Shown piece by piece: positions 8,115-18,447 of a stretch of DNA of 64,000 nt (position 1 is its first letter; each line of letters opens with the position of its first letter). The stretch is from JABDMH01 sp965222645 (GTDB lineage: Bacteria; Bacteroidota; Bacteroidia; Chitinophagales; Saprospiraceae): NCBI GenBank assembly GCA_965222645.1, contig OZ244968.1, forward strand, positions 3,224,001 to 3,288,000, read 5' to 3'. Under the pieces are notes generated by a model. It saw only the letters and a list, made by a program, of their open reading frames with translations, was not told the DNA's origin and ran no database searches. Position numbers and translations under genes: made by a program.

Positions 8115-11100
8115 CTGATCAACGTAATGTCTCCTTCAAATTCCAGTATAACACTATCGATAAATTCTATTGCAGCCACATAGACAAACACTCCCGGGTT
8201 AAGTTGCCTGCCATCAAACTCTCCATTCCAACCTAACGCGTCGTCATTGAGTGGTAGATCCTCTCCTTGATAGACCATCTCACCCCACCGATCAAATATT
8301 TGCAATTTCTTTACTCCCCGCACACTTGGTCCACCAAAAATCGCCAGCCGGTCATTTATGCCGTCGCCATCAGGCGTAATGGCACTTGGAATAAAAACCG
8401 GTCTATCCAGATACACCTGTACAGTTACCTGATCGCTGGCTGTGCAACCATTATCATCGAAAATCGTGGTGGTGTAAGTGGTACTCGAGAGGGGACTGGC
8501 AGTGGGAGAAGGACAATCTGAGCAATTAAGACTTTCAGTGGGCGACCACCGATATAAGACCGGATTGCCTGCCGGCTCATGCGTAGCAGTCAATCTGGCC
8601 CGGTATCCCAAATTGACAATGGTATCGCTGCCGGCATCTACAATCAATTGCAGTGGTTCGAATAGCTCCACCGGTAGAGCTCGCGTACATCCCCGATCAT
8701 CCTTAATGGTAAGGTCGTACCTTCCAGCCGGAAGATTTTGAATGCTGAGAGAGTCTGTGTAATTGCTGCCATCTACGGTATATGAAAATGGCGGACTCCC
8801 CCCATTCCCCACATAAAATAACGCTCCGGTTGCATCGCCAAAACAGATTACATCGCGTGTGCTGTCAATTGTAAGTAACAATTCTGGTGGTTCGACAATG
8901 CTTGCTGAAGCTGTAGTCACACAGCCATTTGCATCTGTAACGACCAGATCATATTGGCCTGCTGAAAGACCGGATGCCACCGGATCATTTATACCATTAC
9001 TCCAATCGTACTGATAGGATTGAGTTCCCCCCGAGACCAAGGTCGTAATCTGACCATCGGCCTCTCCAAAACAGGAAATATGGGCTGTATCCACAAGGGC
9101 AACAAGGCTATCCGGTTGCTCCACATCGATGAGATTAAATCCCAGGCAATTCAGGCCATCCCTTATGCCCACAAACAAGGTGCCAGCGGCTACATCAGAT
9201 AATACATTTTCCGCCACAAAAGTGCCATCGACATACCAGTCATACATGAATGGAGCTGTCCCTGCCTTGATCCGAAGCTCCACCTGTCCATCACGGAAAC
9301 CGTAGCAACTGGGCGGAGTGACAGGATCAAATTGATCATCCAACTCAATGTCGACTTCTCCCAGCGGAATGGTAAGATCCGTAATACATCCGTTTGCATC
9401 TTGAATCTCTAAATGATAGATAGCGGCTGACAGCCCATTTAACTCATTGGCAGATGTAAAACCTCCCCCGCGATTAAAATTGAACAGAAATGGAGGAGCC
9501 TGCCCACTTACATCGATCAGAATACTGCCATCTGCTACACCACCACAACTGGGCTTGGTAATCACCTGATCGATGTCCAGTGGTTGAGGTGCCTCAATTG
9601 TATAAGTGACGATGGTATCACACCCATTGAAATTTGTGATTATTGCACTGTAGTTTCCGGGAGTCAGCCCCGTGAGGGAAAGTCCTGTCTTTCCATTATC
9701 CCAATTTACTCCCGTGATGCTGCTCCTACTATTTATGGAAAGCCTGATACTCGCATCATCCGCATCCGGGCAACTTTGATGTATGAGTTCTGCTTGAATA
9801 TCAAAGGGCTCTTCGACAATCACAGTGCCGATGGTCGTTACAAAACATCCAGTCTCACTTTCCACGGTTAAAGCCACGGATTTCACACCGCCTTTTCCGT
9901 ACTCTATCCTATGAGGACCAGGTCCATTCAGCTGCTGAGGTAAGGCTGCTTCACCGAAATTCCACTGCCAATCTACCAGGCTTAAATCACCAAAACTGGA
10001 CTGGTCAAAGAAGGTAATGGGGTCGCCAAAGCACACCGTCCCATCGAGATCATCGGTTATGAAATCTGCCTCCGGACCCAGAAACTCAGAAGTGCCGCCA
10101 AAGTCAATGGAGAATCCATGCCCGGTAGCACTATAATTGAGGATGATCAAAGCGTAGGCTTTCCCCTCCTCCATATTGAACGCAGAAACGAAATTGTTAT
10201 CAACTCCTGTTTGACATCCCCGCAACTCTTCTGTATCTGCTTCACTTAGACTTAGTCCTGTTGGACCAGTGCATTCATCCCACTCGTCAAATGGGTTGGG
10301 ACTGAATCCTCCACCCAGGGTGTTTTCTCCATTCGCACCGGAAGCCATGCAACGTATCACTTTTTTACCGCTGCAATCATCGAGTCCGTTTGGGAGCTCG
10401 AAAACTGCAAAATCTATATCATCTCCGGGATTATTTGGGGTAATTGTGAAGGTAAGAGAACCCGCCTTCCCTGCTACCCACTTGTACCACGCAGAATTAT
10501 CTTCCGCTATGAGACAGAATGTATTGTTTTCATCTACTTCATCTGTAATTTGACCCGCGCCCATAATGCTGCCGACAAAAAAGGAAGACTTGTCACATAG
10601 CACCACTCCGGTCGGGCAATCCGAATTTGGGTTTGGGACCAGATTGAAGGAGCTAATACAGAGTTGGAATGTTCCCGAATTGCCGGACGGACTACTCACC
10701 CGGAGAAAGTAATCGCTGTTGGGAACTACATCTTCGAGATAGATTTCGGCGATGTGATCACCATCATCCTGATCACAGCTCACTTCCCTCAGTTCGCCAC
10801 AACTTCCGGAATACAAGGCCAGCCGGGGGTTCCTGAGCGTGCCTTTGGCAAAATCAGTGATGCCGTAAATGTCTACAATCTCCCCGAGCACACGAATATT
10901 TAAGCTCGTCGAATTGGCAACGAATTTAAACCAGACGTCAGAACCATTATCACCGAAGCAAGATGGCTTATCCTCGGCAGAGACGGATGCTCCAGTGGTC
11001 GTGTATTCAGCAGCATTCGAGCACCAATTGTCAATGTCGGAAAGCACTATGGCATCATCACACTCCATGTTGCCGGGCTGTGAAATTGCCCATAATGGAA

Positions 11101-11134
11101 GAAAAAAAAATATGATGACTAAATCCTTTCTCAT
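8111..11134 (-). CDS. Large SprB-repeat surface protein with gliding-type C-terminal domain
   Basis: A 1007-residue surface protein exported by the T9SS. The ATG at 11134 starts a clean signal peptide (RKDLVIIFFFLPLWAISQ); the frame is open further upstream. Two Cys-rich beta-sandwich-like segments fill about residues 20-350. A PKD-like domain follows (about 356-441, DWQWNFG). Five SprB-type repeats cover about 447-829, each with the CxGxxDG and GxYxLxxxDxNGC patterns. The gliding-motility-associated C-terminal domain (about 908-1007) starts FIPSAITPDGDGINDRL and includes IFDRWGEMVYQG. Such proteins are adhesins or surface filaments. The gene overlaps lptC by 4 bp. Confidence 0.92.
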   Translation of the reverse strand: MRKDLVIIFFFLPLWAISQPGNMECDDAIVLSDIDNWCSNAAEYTTTGASVSAEDKPSCFGDNGSDVWFKFVANSTSLNIRVLGEIVDIYGITDFAKGTLRNPRLALYSGSCGELREVSCDQDDGDHIAEIYLEDVVPNSDYFLRVSSPSGNSGTFQLCISSFNLVPNPNSDCPTGVVLCDKSSFFVGSIMGAGQITDEVDENNTFCLIAEDNSAWYKWVAGKAGSLTFTITPNNPGDDIDFAVFELPNGLDDCSGKKVIRCMASGANGENTLGGGFSPNPFDEWDECTGPTGLSLSEADTEELRGCQTGVDNNFVSAFNMEEGKAYALIILNYSATGHGFSIDFGGTSEFLGPEADFITDDLDGTVCFGDPITFFDQSSFGDLSLVDWQWNFGEAALPQQLNGPGPHRIEYGKGGVKSVALTVESETGCFVTTIGTVIVEEPFDIQAELIHQSCPDADDASIRLSINSRSSITGVNWDNGKTGLSLTGLTPGNYSAIITNFNGCDTIVTYTIEAPQPLDIDQVITKPSCGGVADGSILIDVSGQAPPFLFNFNRGGGFTSANELNGLSAAIYHLEIQDANGCITDLTIPLGEVDIELDDQFDPVTPPSCYGFRDGQVELRIKAGTAPFMYDWYVDGTFVAENVLSDVAAGTLFVGIRDGLNCLGFNLIDVEQPDSLVALVDTAHISCFGEADGQITTLVSGGTQSYQYDWSNGINDPVASGLSAGQYDLVVTDANGCVTTASASIVEPPELLLTIDSTRDVICFGDATGALFYVGNGGSPPFSYTVDGSNYTDSLSIQNLPAGRYDLTIKDDRGCTRALPVELFEPLQLIVDAGSDTIVNLGYRARLTATHEPAGNPVLYRWSPTESLNCSDCPSPTASPLSSTTYTTTIFDDNGCTASDQVTVQVYLDRPVFIPSAITPDGDGINDRLAIFGGPSVRGVKKLQIFDRWGEMVYQGEDLPLNDDALGWNGEFDGRQLNPGVFVYVAAIEFIDSVILEFEGDITLIR

Positions 11135-11317
11135 TTTGTCTGGAGGACCTAAAGATAACGATCCCAATATAGATTGAGTTTTCCTCTCACTGATCAATTA
11201 ACGTATTCTTAATTCTCTCCACGAGTTGTTTTCGTGATTCTCAATGCTATGAATATAGACGTGCTTAAGCAAAAAAGCGTTGTCCCCCCACTCAAGACAA
11301 TCGGTACATTCTTTTTT

Positions 11318-11325
11318 TAGATTTG
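11318..11325 (+). promoter_or_regulatory. -7 element abutting the pssA start
   Basis: TAGATTTG matches TAnnTTTG and ends 4 nt before the pssA ATG, predicting a leaderless mRNA if used. No TTG is at the proper -33 distance. Confidence 0.4.
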
Positions 11326-11329
11326 TACA

Positions 11330-12040
11330 ATGAGATCTTTTCTCCCCAATCTACTGACACTCTGTAATCTCTTCTGTGGTTGTTTGGCTTTGGTTTTCAT
11401 CCTCAGTGAAAGACCTTTCCCTGCATTGTTTTGCCTCGGACTTGCCCTGATCTTTGATTTGCTGGACGGGCTGATAGCAAGGGCCTTGATGCAGGCCAAC
11501 GAGCTGGGTAAACAGTTAGACAGTCTTGCCGATGTAGTCTCCTTCGGAGTAGTACCCGGAGCCATGTATTATCAATTGTTGGGGCATTTACAAATCAGTG
11601 AAAATCTCCCATTTATTGCGTTCGCCGGATTTCTATTTCCCCTTTTTGGGGCTTTGAGACTAGCTAGATTTAACATCGAGCATTTGCAGAAAACGCACTT
11701 TACTGGTTTACCCATTCCATCAGCAGCACTATTTGTTGCTGGTCTTTACCTCATAGCACATTCCACATCATGCACTCAATGCGCTTCAATGTTTATCAAT
11801 CCATACGTGGTGCTTTTTAGCTTGTTGCTTCTGTGCTGGCTGATGGTTTCCAATCTCCCTCATTTTTCATTTAAAATGAAAAAGATATCCTGGCAAGGCC
11901 ATCAGGTCCAATGGATTTATTTGTTTTTAGTACTTGTTTGCGTGCTTTTCCTCCGGGAAGCATCTGTGAGCCTGGCGATCGTCTTGTACATCTTTTGCTC
12001 GCTAGTTTACTATTCTTTTGCGCCTAATACACGAGTCTGA
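11330..12040 (+). CDS. pssA: CDP-diacylglycerol--serine O-phosphatidyltransferase
   Basis: Makes phosphatidylserine, the precursor of phosphatidylethanolamine, in the inner membrane. The CDP-alcohol phosphatidyltransferase signature is perfect: DG-x2-AR-x8-G-x3-D-x3-D, read as DGLIARALMQANELGKQLDS followed by LAD (about residues 47-69). It is preceded by FLPNLLTLCNLFCGCLAL, typical of bacterial PssA of the polytopic type. About seven hydrophobic segments are present over 236 residues. Its TGA overlaps the RsmI ATG by one base, so the two genes are translationally coupled. Confidence 0.93.
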   Translation: MRSFLPNLLTLCNLFCGCLALVFILSERPFPALFCLGLALIFDLLDGLIARALMQANELGKQLDSLADVVSFGVVPGAMYYQLLGHLQISENLPFIAFAGFLFPLFGALRLARFNIEHLQKTHFTGLPIPSAALFVAGLYLIAHSTSCTQCASMFINPYVVLFSLLLLCWLMVSNLPHFSFKMKKISWQGHQVQWIYLFLVLVCVLFLREASVSLAIVLYIFCSLVYYSFAPNTRV

Positions 12041-12726
12041 TGCTGAGCGTGATCCCCACTCCGATAGGTAATCTTGGTGACATCACCATCAGGGCTTTGG
12101 AAATCCTAAAACAGGTAGATTTTATTCTGGCTGAAGATACCAGGGTGAGTGGAAAACTGCTGCGTCATTACGCAATCAAAAAGCCCATGATCGCTTATCA
12201 CGCGAATAATGAACATAAGAGAGTTGACCAGATCATATCCAGGCTATCCCAGGGCGAGCACGCAGCTCTGATTACCGATGCAGGTACCCCGGGGATATCC
12301 GACCCTGGCTTTCTGCTGGTGCGATATTGTCTCGATCAGAATATCGAGGTACAATGCCTCCCGGGACCGACAGCATTTGTGCCGGCACTAGTCGTATCAG
12401 GATTGCCTTGTCATCGATTCTATTTTGAGGGTTTCTTGCCTCATAAGAAGGGCCGTAAAGCAAGGATTGAATATTTAAGCACCCTGAGGGATACGTTTAT
12501 CCTTTACGAATCACCGCATCGCATCCTGCGATGTCTGGAAGAATTAATCGCTTTTTGCGGACCTGATCGAGCCGCTTGCGTGTGCCGGGAGCTTACCAAA
12601 ATGTATGAAGAGGTGATCAGGGGAACACTACAAGAAATCTGCGAATGGGCTCAAAAAAAAGGAAGAGTAAAGGGTGAGATCGTGCTCGTTATTGCCGGAA
12701 AAGAAAAGAATAGTGCCTCCAAATAA
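12040..12726 (+). CDS. rsmI: 16S rRNA (cytidine1402-2'-O)-methyltransferase
   Basis: Methylates the 2'-OH of C1402 in 16S rRNA using S-adenosylmethionine. It is a tetrapyrrole-methylase-fold protein. The N-terminal motif is VIPTPIGNLGDITIRAL, followed by ILAEDTRVSGKLL, the SAM-binding loop ALITDAGTPGISDPG, and GPTAFVPALVVSGLP with FEGFLPHKKGRK. At 228 residues it is the short version without the C-terminal extension seen in E. coli, which is usual in Bacteroidota. It is coupled to pssA by a TGATG junction. Confidence 0.95.
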   Translation: MLSVIPTPIGNLGDITIRALEILKQVDFILAEDTRVSGKLLRHYAIKKPMIAYHANNEHKRVDQIISRLSQGEHAALITDAGTPGISDPGFLLVRYCLDQNIEVQCLPGPTAFVPALVVSGLPCHRFYFEGFLPHKKGRKARIEYLSTLRDTFILYESPHRILRCLEELIAFCGPDRAACVCRELTKMYEEVIRGTLQEICEWAQKKGRVKGEIVLVIAGKEKNSASK

Positions 12727-12762
12727 TGAGTCTTTTTTGTAAAGGCCACTCCTCTTGTATAA

Positions 12763-14256
12763 TTAAAGCCCCTTTAAGATCCTGACTACACATAGATCCG
12801 AATGCAGCACACTGTGCAAGCTCAAAAAATACAACCCATTTGGGAGTGATCCAAGGTCAATGGTGAGTGGGGACGAGGCATTTGACAGATCCTGAACCAC
12901 CGTACCATTACCGTCTAATATCTGAATCATTGCATTGCTAAAATCACCATCTATCACGACTTGATCTGTAAAGGGATTCGGGCCCATTGATATGCACTGA
13001 TCTCTTATATGATACCGCACTTGCGTAATTGACACATGACCTTCAAAAGCGCCGATTGATGGAGGGTCGAAATACGTATGTTGTAAAAAATCGTGCGTTG
13101 GTTCTTGAAGGATTTTTCCCATCTGTACAGCGGAGCTAGCGGGATCGATGGCAAAATCTGCCATTGCGGCATCAACAAACTGGGGGTCTGCGATCACCTG
13201 GTTACTATCCAAAACAGGTAAAGTTGGACTCCAATTTCCATCTGACTCATTGTACCAAAGATTGTTGGTGAAAATAAACGATCCCGGATCGGTATTAGGA
13301 CCGATATTGACTTCGGTAAGATCTTGCGCCAGGTAGACGATGTTATTCCTAAATTCATTATCAGCACAGGTAAGAAATCCCGGTTCAGTGGTCTCTTGCA
13401 AGATCCTGATCACCCAATTACCGGGTTTGTAAATCGTATTGTTATAAACTTTGACTCGCACACATCCCACATAGGCAATAGGAGCCCAGCTACCGATAAA
13501 AACATTGCTGTAAACCTCCAGATCTGCGGCTTCAAATGCATCTACAATTGGATCCGGTAACGGCGGTCTAAAAAATGCAAAGCCCGTACTACCTCCGAGA
13601 TTTATGGCCCGCTGAGACAGGTCTATAAAAGTGTTGCGCTGCATACGAATATGCTGTGTACCACCCTTCGCCTGAATCCCGGTGACACCAGCATTATCTA
13701 TGATGTTGTCCTCAATGGTACCCCAATGGCAACCCACCATATCGATACCACTTCCTCCGCCTCCGCCGTTGGTAAAGGAGCAATTCTTGACGAGAAAACT
13801 GTCGAGACCTGATAATTTCAGAAAATCATTATTACCGGAAGCAGCCATATCCCGAAATACACAATTGATTATGGAGATGTGATGGGAAGGAGTTGAGTAA
13901 TCCCCACCATCATCTATGTTGACTCCGTTGCCGGTCTGTTGCTCGATCACTAATCCATGAAGGACTACATAGGAGCAGTTTACGAGATGGATTGCTTCTG
14001 TGCCACCCCGGAATATAGCCTGGTGATCATTTTGGGCCGTTATGAAGATGCGATCATTTGCGGTTCCGTTCAAATCATAAATGAATTGAGTACCATCGCT
14101 GAATACCTCATCGAGAATCTCTATAGTGTCACCTGCTGTAGCATGAGGTGCTGCCAGGGCGAGTGAACTGTAGTCTCCCGTGGTTCCGACTGTGATTTTT
14201 TGACTAAACAGATAAAGTGGGAGTAGGGTGAGAATGACTATTGCTGATGTCTTCAT
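12763..14256 (-). CDS. T9SS-secreted right-handed beta-helix protein
   Basis: A 497-residue secreted protein. The signal peptide is at 1-18 (LTLLPLYLFS). The body is a right-handed parallel beta-helix of pectate-lyase type, with recurrent INCVFRDM, VKNCSFTNG, IEDNIIDNA, MQRNTFIDL, VYSNVFIG, VYNNTIYKPG and FRNNIVYL turns. Families of this sort include polysaccharide lyases and non-catalytic surface proteins; no catalytic residues could be assigned. The last 75 or so residues form a type A T9SS sorting domain, beginning MGPNPFTDQVVIDG and including LPNGLYFLSL. It is convergent with rsmI, 36 bp away. Confidence 0.88.
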   Translation of the reverse strand: MKTSAIVILTLLPLYLFSQKITVGTTGDYSSLALAAPHATAGDTIEILDEVFSDGTQFIYDLNGTANDRIFITAQNDHQAIFRGGTEAIHLVNCSYVVLHGLVIEQQTGNGVNIDDGGDYSTPSHHISIINCVFRDMAASGNNDFLKLSGLDSFLVKNCSFTNGGGGGSGIDMVGCHWGTIEDNIIDNAGVTGIQAKGGTQHIRMQRNTFIDLSQRAINLGGSTGFAFFRPPLPDPIVDAFEAADLEVYSNVFIGSWAPIAYVGCVRVKVYNNTIYKPGNWVIRILQETTEPGFLTCADNEFRNNIVYLAQDLTEVNIGPNTDPGSFIFTNNLWYNESDGNWSPTLPVLDSNQVIADPQFVDAAMADFAIDPASSAVQMGKILQEPTHDFLQHTYFDPPSIGAFEGHVSITQVRYHIRDQCISMGPNPFTDQVVIDGDFSNAMIQILDGNGTVVQDLSNASSPLTIDLGSLPNGLYFLSLHSVLHSDLCVVRILKGL

Positions 14257-14348
14257 CGAATAAGGGCTTTCTATTCTAACGCAAATACAGGATCAGCTTG
14301 TACAAGGGAGGTGCCAAACAACGGGGTCTAAGTAAATATGGATTGGGT

Positions 14349-15749
14349 CTAGATATGCAGCGGTCTATTGTCAGTTGCCGCAAGCATTGCCTCTTTAATA
14401 GCTTCAGTAAAGGTGGGGTGTGCATGGCTCATGCGAGATATGTCTTCTGCAGATGCACGATATTCCATTGCCACCACAGCCTCCGCAATCATATCTGCTG
14501 CTCGTGCACCTACAATGTGCACTCCGAGTACTTCATCCGTGGCTTTGTCTGCCAGGACCTTGACCATTCCATCTATATCTGTGCTCGCTCTGGCTCTTCC
14601 CAATGCTTTAAATGGGAATTTTCCCACCTTAAAATCCACTTGAGCCTCCTTTAGTTCGGATTCAGTTTTTCCTACAGAGGCCACCTCGGGCCAAGTGTAA
14701 ACCACTCCGGGAATCAAATTGTAGTCGATGTGTGGTTTCTGGCCGGCAAGAAGTTCTACCACCATAATTCCTTCTTCCTCGGCTTTATGTGCCAGCATGG
14801 CTCCCCTCACCACGTCGCCGATAGCGTAAATATCTGGATGTGATGTCTGCAGGTGTTCATTGACAATTACTCTGCCTTTTTCATCGAGTTTTACTCCTGC
14901 CTTTTCATTCGATAGCCCCTCGGTATAGGGTCGCCGTCCAATAGCTATCAAGCAGTAATCTGCGGTAAGATCAAACGATTCGTCACTATCTCTTTTTTGT
15001 ACCTGGACTTTGACACTGCTTTTGGTGGTCCCCACTTTGGTCACCATATGTTTCAGATGAAATTTCATCCCCAGTTTCTTAAGTGATCTCGTGAGCTCCC
15101 GGCTACAATCTTTATCCATTGTAGCAAGAATGCGATCTAAGTATTCGACAACCGTGATTTCGGTACCCAGTCTTGCATATACAGATCCCAACTCCAGACC
15201 TATCACACCTCCGCCAATTACGATCATTTTTTTCGGGTTCTTTGTGATATTCAGTGCTTCGGTAGATGTGATCACCCTTTTTTTATCGTAATTAAATGCA
15301 GCTGGTGTGATGGGTTTAGACCCCGTTGCAATGATCGTCTTTTTTGCTGTGACCTCTTGACTTTTCCCTCCTTTACTGATCGCAATCGTATGTGCATCTA
15401 CAAAACTGCCCACACCGTGAATCACATCAATTTTATTTTTTTTCATCAAGAAATTTATGCCACTCACTGTTTGTTTGACAACCTCATTTTTGCGATCAAT
15501 CATCCTGACGAGGTCTACCTTTAGTCCCGAAGTCTTAATTCCATGGTCTTCAAAATGATGTGCCGCGTTATGGTAATGTTCTGAAGAATCGAGGAGCGCT
15601 TTAGATGGAATACACCCTACATTCAGACAAGTGCCGCCTAACGCATCATATTTTTCGATCAATGCTGTTTTCATCCCAAGCTGTGCTGCACGAATAGCTG
15701 CAACATAACCGCCTGGACCGGAGCCAATAATGACCAGATCGTATTTCAT
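14349..15749 (-). CDS. lpdA: Dihydrolipoyl dehydrogenase (E3)
   Basis: Reoxidises dihydrolipoamide in the 2-oxoacid dehydrogenase complexes and the glycine cleavage system, with FAD and NAD+. The FAD-binding GSGPGG is at residues 9-14, and the redox disulfide is C41/C46 in GGTCLNVGCIPSK. The NAD-binding motif is VIGGGVIGLELGSVYARLG. The C-terminal dimerisation domain ends with the catalytic His-Glu pair in HAHPTFTEAIKEA. At 466 residues the protein is full length. It is last in a run holB-ricT-lpdA with only 3 bp between ricT and lpdA, although no functional link is apparent. Confidence 0.97.
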   Translation of the reverse strand: MKYDLVIIGSGPGGYVAAIRAAQLGMKTALIEKYDALGGTCLNVGCIPSKALLDSSEHYHNAAHHFEDHGIKTSGLKVDLVRMIDRKNEVVKQTVSGINFLMKKNKIDVIHGVGSFVDAHTIAISKGGKSQEVTAKKTIIATGSKPITPAAFNYDKKRVITSTEALNITKNPKKMIVIGGGVIGLELGSVYARLGTEITVVEYLDRILATMDKDCSRELTRSLKKLGMKFHLKHMVTKVGTTKSSVKVQVQKRDSDESFDLTADYCLIAIGRRPYTEGLSNEKAGVKLDEKGRVIVNEHLQTSHPDIYAIGDVVRGAMLAHKAEEEGIMVVELLAGQKPHIDYNLIPGVVYTWPEVASVGKTESELKEAQVDFKVGKFPFKALGRARASTDIDGMVKVLADKATDEVLGVHIVGARAADMIAEAVVAMEYRASAEDISRMSHAHPTFTEAIKEAMLAATDNRPLHI

Positions 15750-15752
15750 TGG

Positions 15753-16970
15753 TTACGGCTTATCTTTTTTTGGCCTATTTTTTCTCGATGGTTTTTGGGG
15801 TCTGGATTTTCGATTCTGAGGGCGTCTATTTTTACCACCTCTATCCGGTCTCTTTTTCCGTCGTCCTTTTCTTCTTTTGGGTAATTCCTTTAGTTCGATG
15901 CCCCCGGTTACATCTTCAAAATCAAGGATTGGATCAGCTATCGCATCCTCATTCCTTTGATCTAATATTTGTTCCGGAATATTTCCTTTTTTATTTTTTT
16001 CAAATATTTCCCTTGCCCGTTCAGGTGAAAGGGTGATCATGGTAAACCTTCCTTTAGAATCCGTCCGGGTGTAGTACATCAATTTTTTAAAGATGTCGAT
16101 CTTTTGCAGATAAACCCTACCAGATTTTGATTCCAAGACCTCAGCTTTCATCGGGAAGTAGCTCAGTGCCTCCGTATAGAGATCCAATTCGTAATTGAGA
16201 CAACATTTCAAGCGACCACATTGACCGGACAACTTAGATTGATTTATCGCGAGATTCTGGTATCTCGCTGCCCTTGTCGACACACTTTTGAATGCTGTAA
16301 GCCATGTAGAGCAGCACAATTCCCGACCACATGAACCCAACCCGCCAATTCGTGAGGATTCCTGCCGTGAGCCTATCTGCCTCATCTCAATTTTTGTCCT
16401 GAATTCTTTGGCATAGTGCCGTATAAGTTCCCTAAAGTCTACCCTTCCATTGGCCGTAAAATAAAATGTAGCTTTTCTTCGGTCGGCCTGAAATTCTACA
16501 TCAGTGACTTTCATATCCAAATCGAGCATCCTCGCAATAGCCCGGGCGCGCACCAAGGTCTTGTATTCTTGTGATCGAGCTTCCTCCAGTTTTTCAAGAT
16601 CACGTAGGCCTGCCCTCCGTATCACATGATGTACTATGCGCTCTGTATTGATCCTTCGCTTTTTCATCTGCAGCGCGATCAATTGTCCCGTAAGTGAAAC
16701 GCGACCCACATTGTATCCACTCCCTGTATCGACCACAGCCATTTCACCTGTATTTAAAATCTGGCCTTGTCTAAGTCTGTAGAAATCTTTTCTCGATCCG
16801 TGTTTAAAACTTACTTCAATAATATCGGAATGACTAAAATCGGTCAATTCTGTCCTGGCAAGCCAGTCATAAGTATTTAACCGGTTACAGCCTCCGGTGC
16901 TGCAGCCTCCATTGTTATTACACCCTCGGGGAAGTGTTCCATCTTTACTATTACAATGTGTGCAACTCAT
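15753..16970 (-). CDS. PSP1-domain protein, RicT/YaaT-like
   Basis: A 405-residue protein. The N-terminal 30 residues are Cys-rich (CTHCNSKDG, then CNNNGGCSTGGC). The PSP1 domain spans about 50-270 and carries the family hallmarks GLGSCGRELCCSTWL and SGQCGRLKCCLNYELD. The C-terminal 40 residues are extremely basic (RRKGRRKKRPDRGGKNRRPQ). Bacillus YaaT/RicT joins an Fe-S complex that affects RNA processing and sporulation; the Bacteroidota role is not established. It lies directly after holB with a 4-bp ATGA overlap. That pairing recurs in the phylum. Confidence 0.87.
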   Translation of the reverse strand: MSCTHCNSKDGTLPRGCNNNGGCSTGGCNRLNTYDWLARTELTDFSHSDIIEVSFKHGSRKDFYRLRQGQILNTGEMAVVDTGSGYNVGRVSLTGQLIALQMKKRRINTERIVHHVIRRAGLRDLEKLEEARSQEYKTLVRARAIARMLDLDMKVTDVEFQADRRKATFYFTANGRVDFRELIRHYAKEFRTKIEMRQIGSRQESSRIGGLGSCGRELCCSTWLTAFKSVSTRAARYQNLAINQSKLSGQCGRLKCCLNYELDLYTEALSYFPMKAEVLESKSGRVYLQKIDIFKKLMYYTRTDSKGRFTMITLSPERAREIFEKNKKGNIPEQILDQRNEDAIADPILDFEDVTGGIELKELPKRRKGRRKKRPDRGGKNRRPQNRKSRPQKPSRKNRPKKDKP

Positions 16971-18115
16971 GATATTCCTTCCTGTTCTGCTGAAACTTTC
17001 AGAGTATTTGATTCTCTCCGAAATAAATAATGCAGTCTAATGCTGCTGTCTAAAAACAAGATTTTACTGCTGATATTCCTTTCAAGATGAAAAATATTTT
17101 CCTCCACCATTTGCACGATTTCCTGTAACGCGTCCAGATCAAGGAGTTTACTCATCTTTCTCAAAGCAGCTGCCTCCTTACCGGGAAGCCTAATGTAATG
17201 TGTATCATCGATCTGATAATAAAGCATTTCACGTAAGAAATGTAGTCCAAATTTCATAAATGCTTTCTGAGCTTCCCGGGACGCTTTTGCTACTTTTTCC
17301 GTCCATCTAATGACTTCCGGACCTCTTCCTTTGTAGGACAATCGCATCCATTCCAACCACAATGAGGCCGTATCCACAGATGACACATTGATGAGATCGA
17401 AGGCTGTAACAATGTCTCCGTCACAGTACTGTGCAATCTCCTGTGCCACCTCTGGCTTCGCATCCATCTGATCAATCAAGTGAGATGCGATATCAGGGAT
17501 CGCAACGGGACCGAAGCTCACAATTTGACATCTCGATGTAATTGTATTCAAGATTTCTTCCTGTCTTTCCGCAATCAGTATAAACAATGTATTGTCGGGA
17601 GGTTCTTCCAAAATCTTAAGTATGCGATTACCCTGACTCCCCAGGTACTCAGCCATCCAGATGATTACCACCTTGTAGCTGCCCTCATAAGCCTTTAATC
17701 CAAGAATCTTGATGAGACGGTCGCATTCATTTTTTGTGATATTTCCCTGTTTGTTCTCGCCTCCCAGAATCTCAAGCCACTTTTGCTCCGACTGGTAGGG
17801 TGTAGCACCGACAAGGTTTCTCCACTCCGAGAGGAAATCAGCACTTGTGACTTTGCTACCCACCGTTGGAAATGTGAAATGAATATCAGGATGGATGCTT
17901 TTTTCGGCCTTATGACAGTGTTTGCAGACTCCACAAGAATCTCCGTCCTTTCTATCCAGGCACAGTAGGTACTGAGCTGTGGCGACAGCCATCCCCAGAG
18001 TCCCAAATCCATTGCTACCTATAAAGAGCAGCGCATGAGGCAGCCTGTCCTGATCCACAGCTGTAGTCAAATAGTGCTTTATCTGACTCTGACCGGCTAT
18101 TTTCTTAAATTTCAT
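16967..18115 (-). CDS. holB: DNA polymerase III subunit delta'
   Basis: A clamp-loader subunit. The ATG at 18115 starts MKFKKIAGQSQIKHYL, the family N-terminus; an upstream in-frame ATG at 18163 would add 16 unlikely residues. The protein is 382 residues. The AAA+ module has a degenerate P-loop (FIGSNGFGTLGMA, without GKT), as expected for delta'. A zinc-finger Cys set follows in CGVCKHCHKAEKSIHPD, then the SRC motif in NTITSRCQIVSFG. Its 3' end overlaps the PSP1 gene by 4 bp. Confidence 0.92.
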   Translation of the reverse strand: MKFKKIAGQSQIKHYLTTAVDQDRLPHALLFIGSNGFGTLGMAVATAQYLLCLDRKDGDSCGVCKHCHKAEKSIHPDIHFTFPTVGSKVTSADFLSEWRNLVGATPYQSEQKWLEILGGENKQGNITKNECDRLIKILGLKAYEGSYKVVIIWMAEYLGSQGNRILKILEEPPDNTLFILIAERQEEILNTITSRCQIVSFGPVAIPDIASHLIDQMDAKPEVAQEIAQYCDGDIVTAFDLINVSSVDTASLWLEWMRLSYKGRGPEVIRWTEKVAKASREAQKAFMKFGLHFLREMLYYQIDDTHYIRLPGKEAAALRKMSKLLDLDALQEIVQMVEENIFHLERNISSKILFLDSSIRLHYLFRRESNTLKVSAEQEGIS

Positions 18116-18447
18116 CAGATTGAAACTCCGTGTTTTGCAACCTGACTGGAAAGGGATCTGCATTTATGTATTCCCAAGCCAACATAGAGAGATGGGAATC
18201 GATTCAGGAAATGCTTAAACTTTGACTATTTCCCGAATTCTCGCTTACAATCTATATATCGAGTCCCTGAATCTGTAGAACCAAGGACACTCCTTTTATG
18301 ATGATCCAATCCAGCCAAATCTGGTTTAACCAATGGATAAACTGGGTAAATTCTCACCAATTAAAACGCACAATGCGAGATCCATTATTGGCTGTATAAG
18401 ATGTAAAATTAGGAAAAAAGCCGAGCGTTAGACAAAAACCACTTCCA
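18116..18447. other. Intergenic region between divergent holB and queD
   Basis: About 330 bp with no ORF, RNA gene or strong hairpin that I can support. It should hold the minus-strand holB promoter, but no exact TAnnTTTG element was found for it. Confidence 0.5.

Noticed and set aside
10269..10553. ORF antisense to the large surface-protein gene.
   Set aside because: The opposite strand is strongly supported by SprB, PKD and gliding-type domains; the ORF has no recognisable content.
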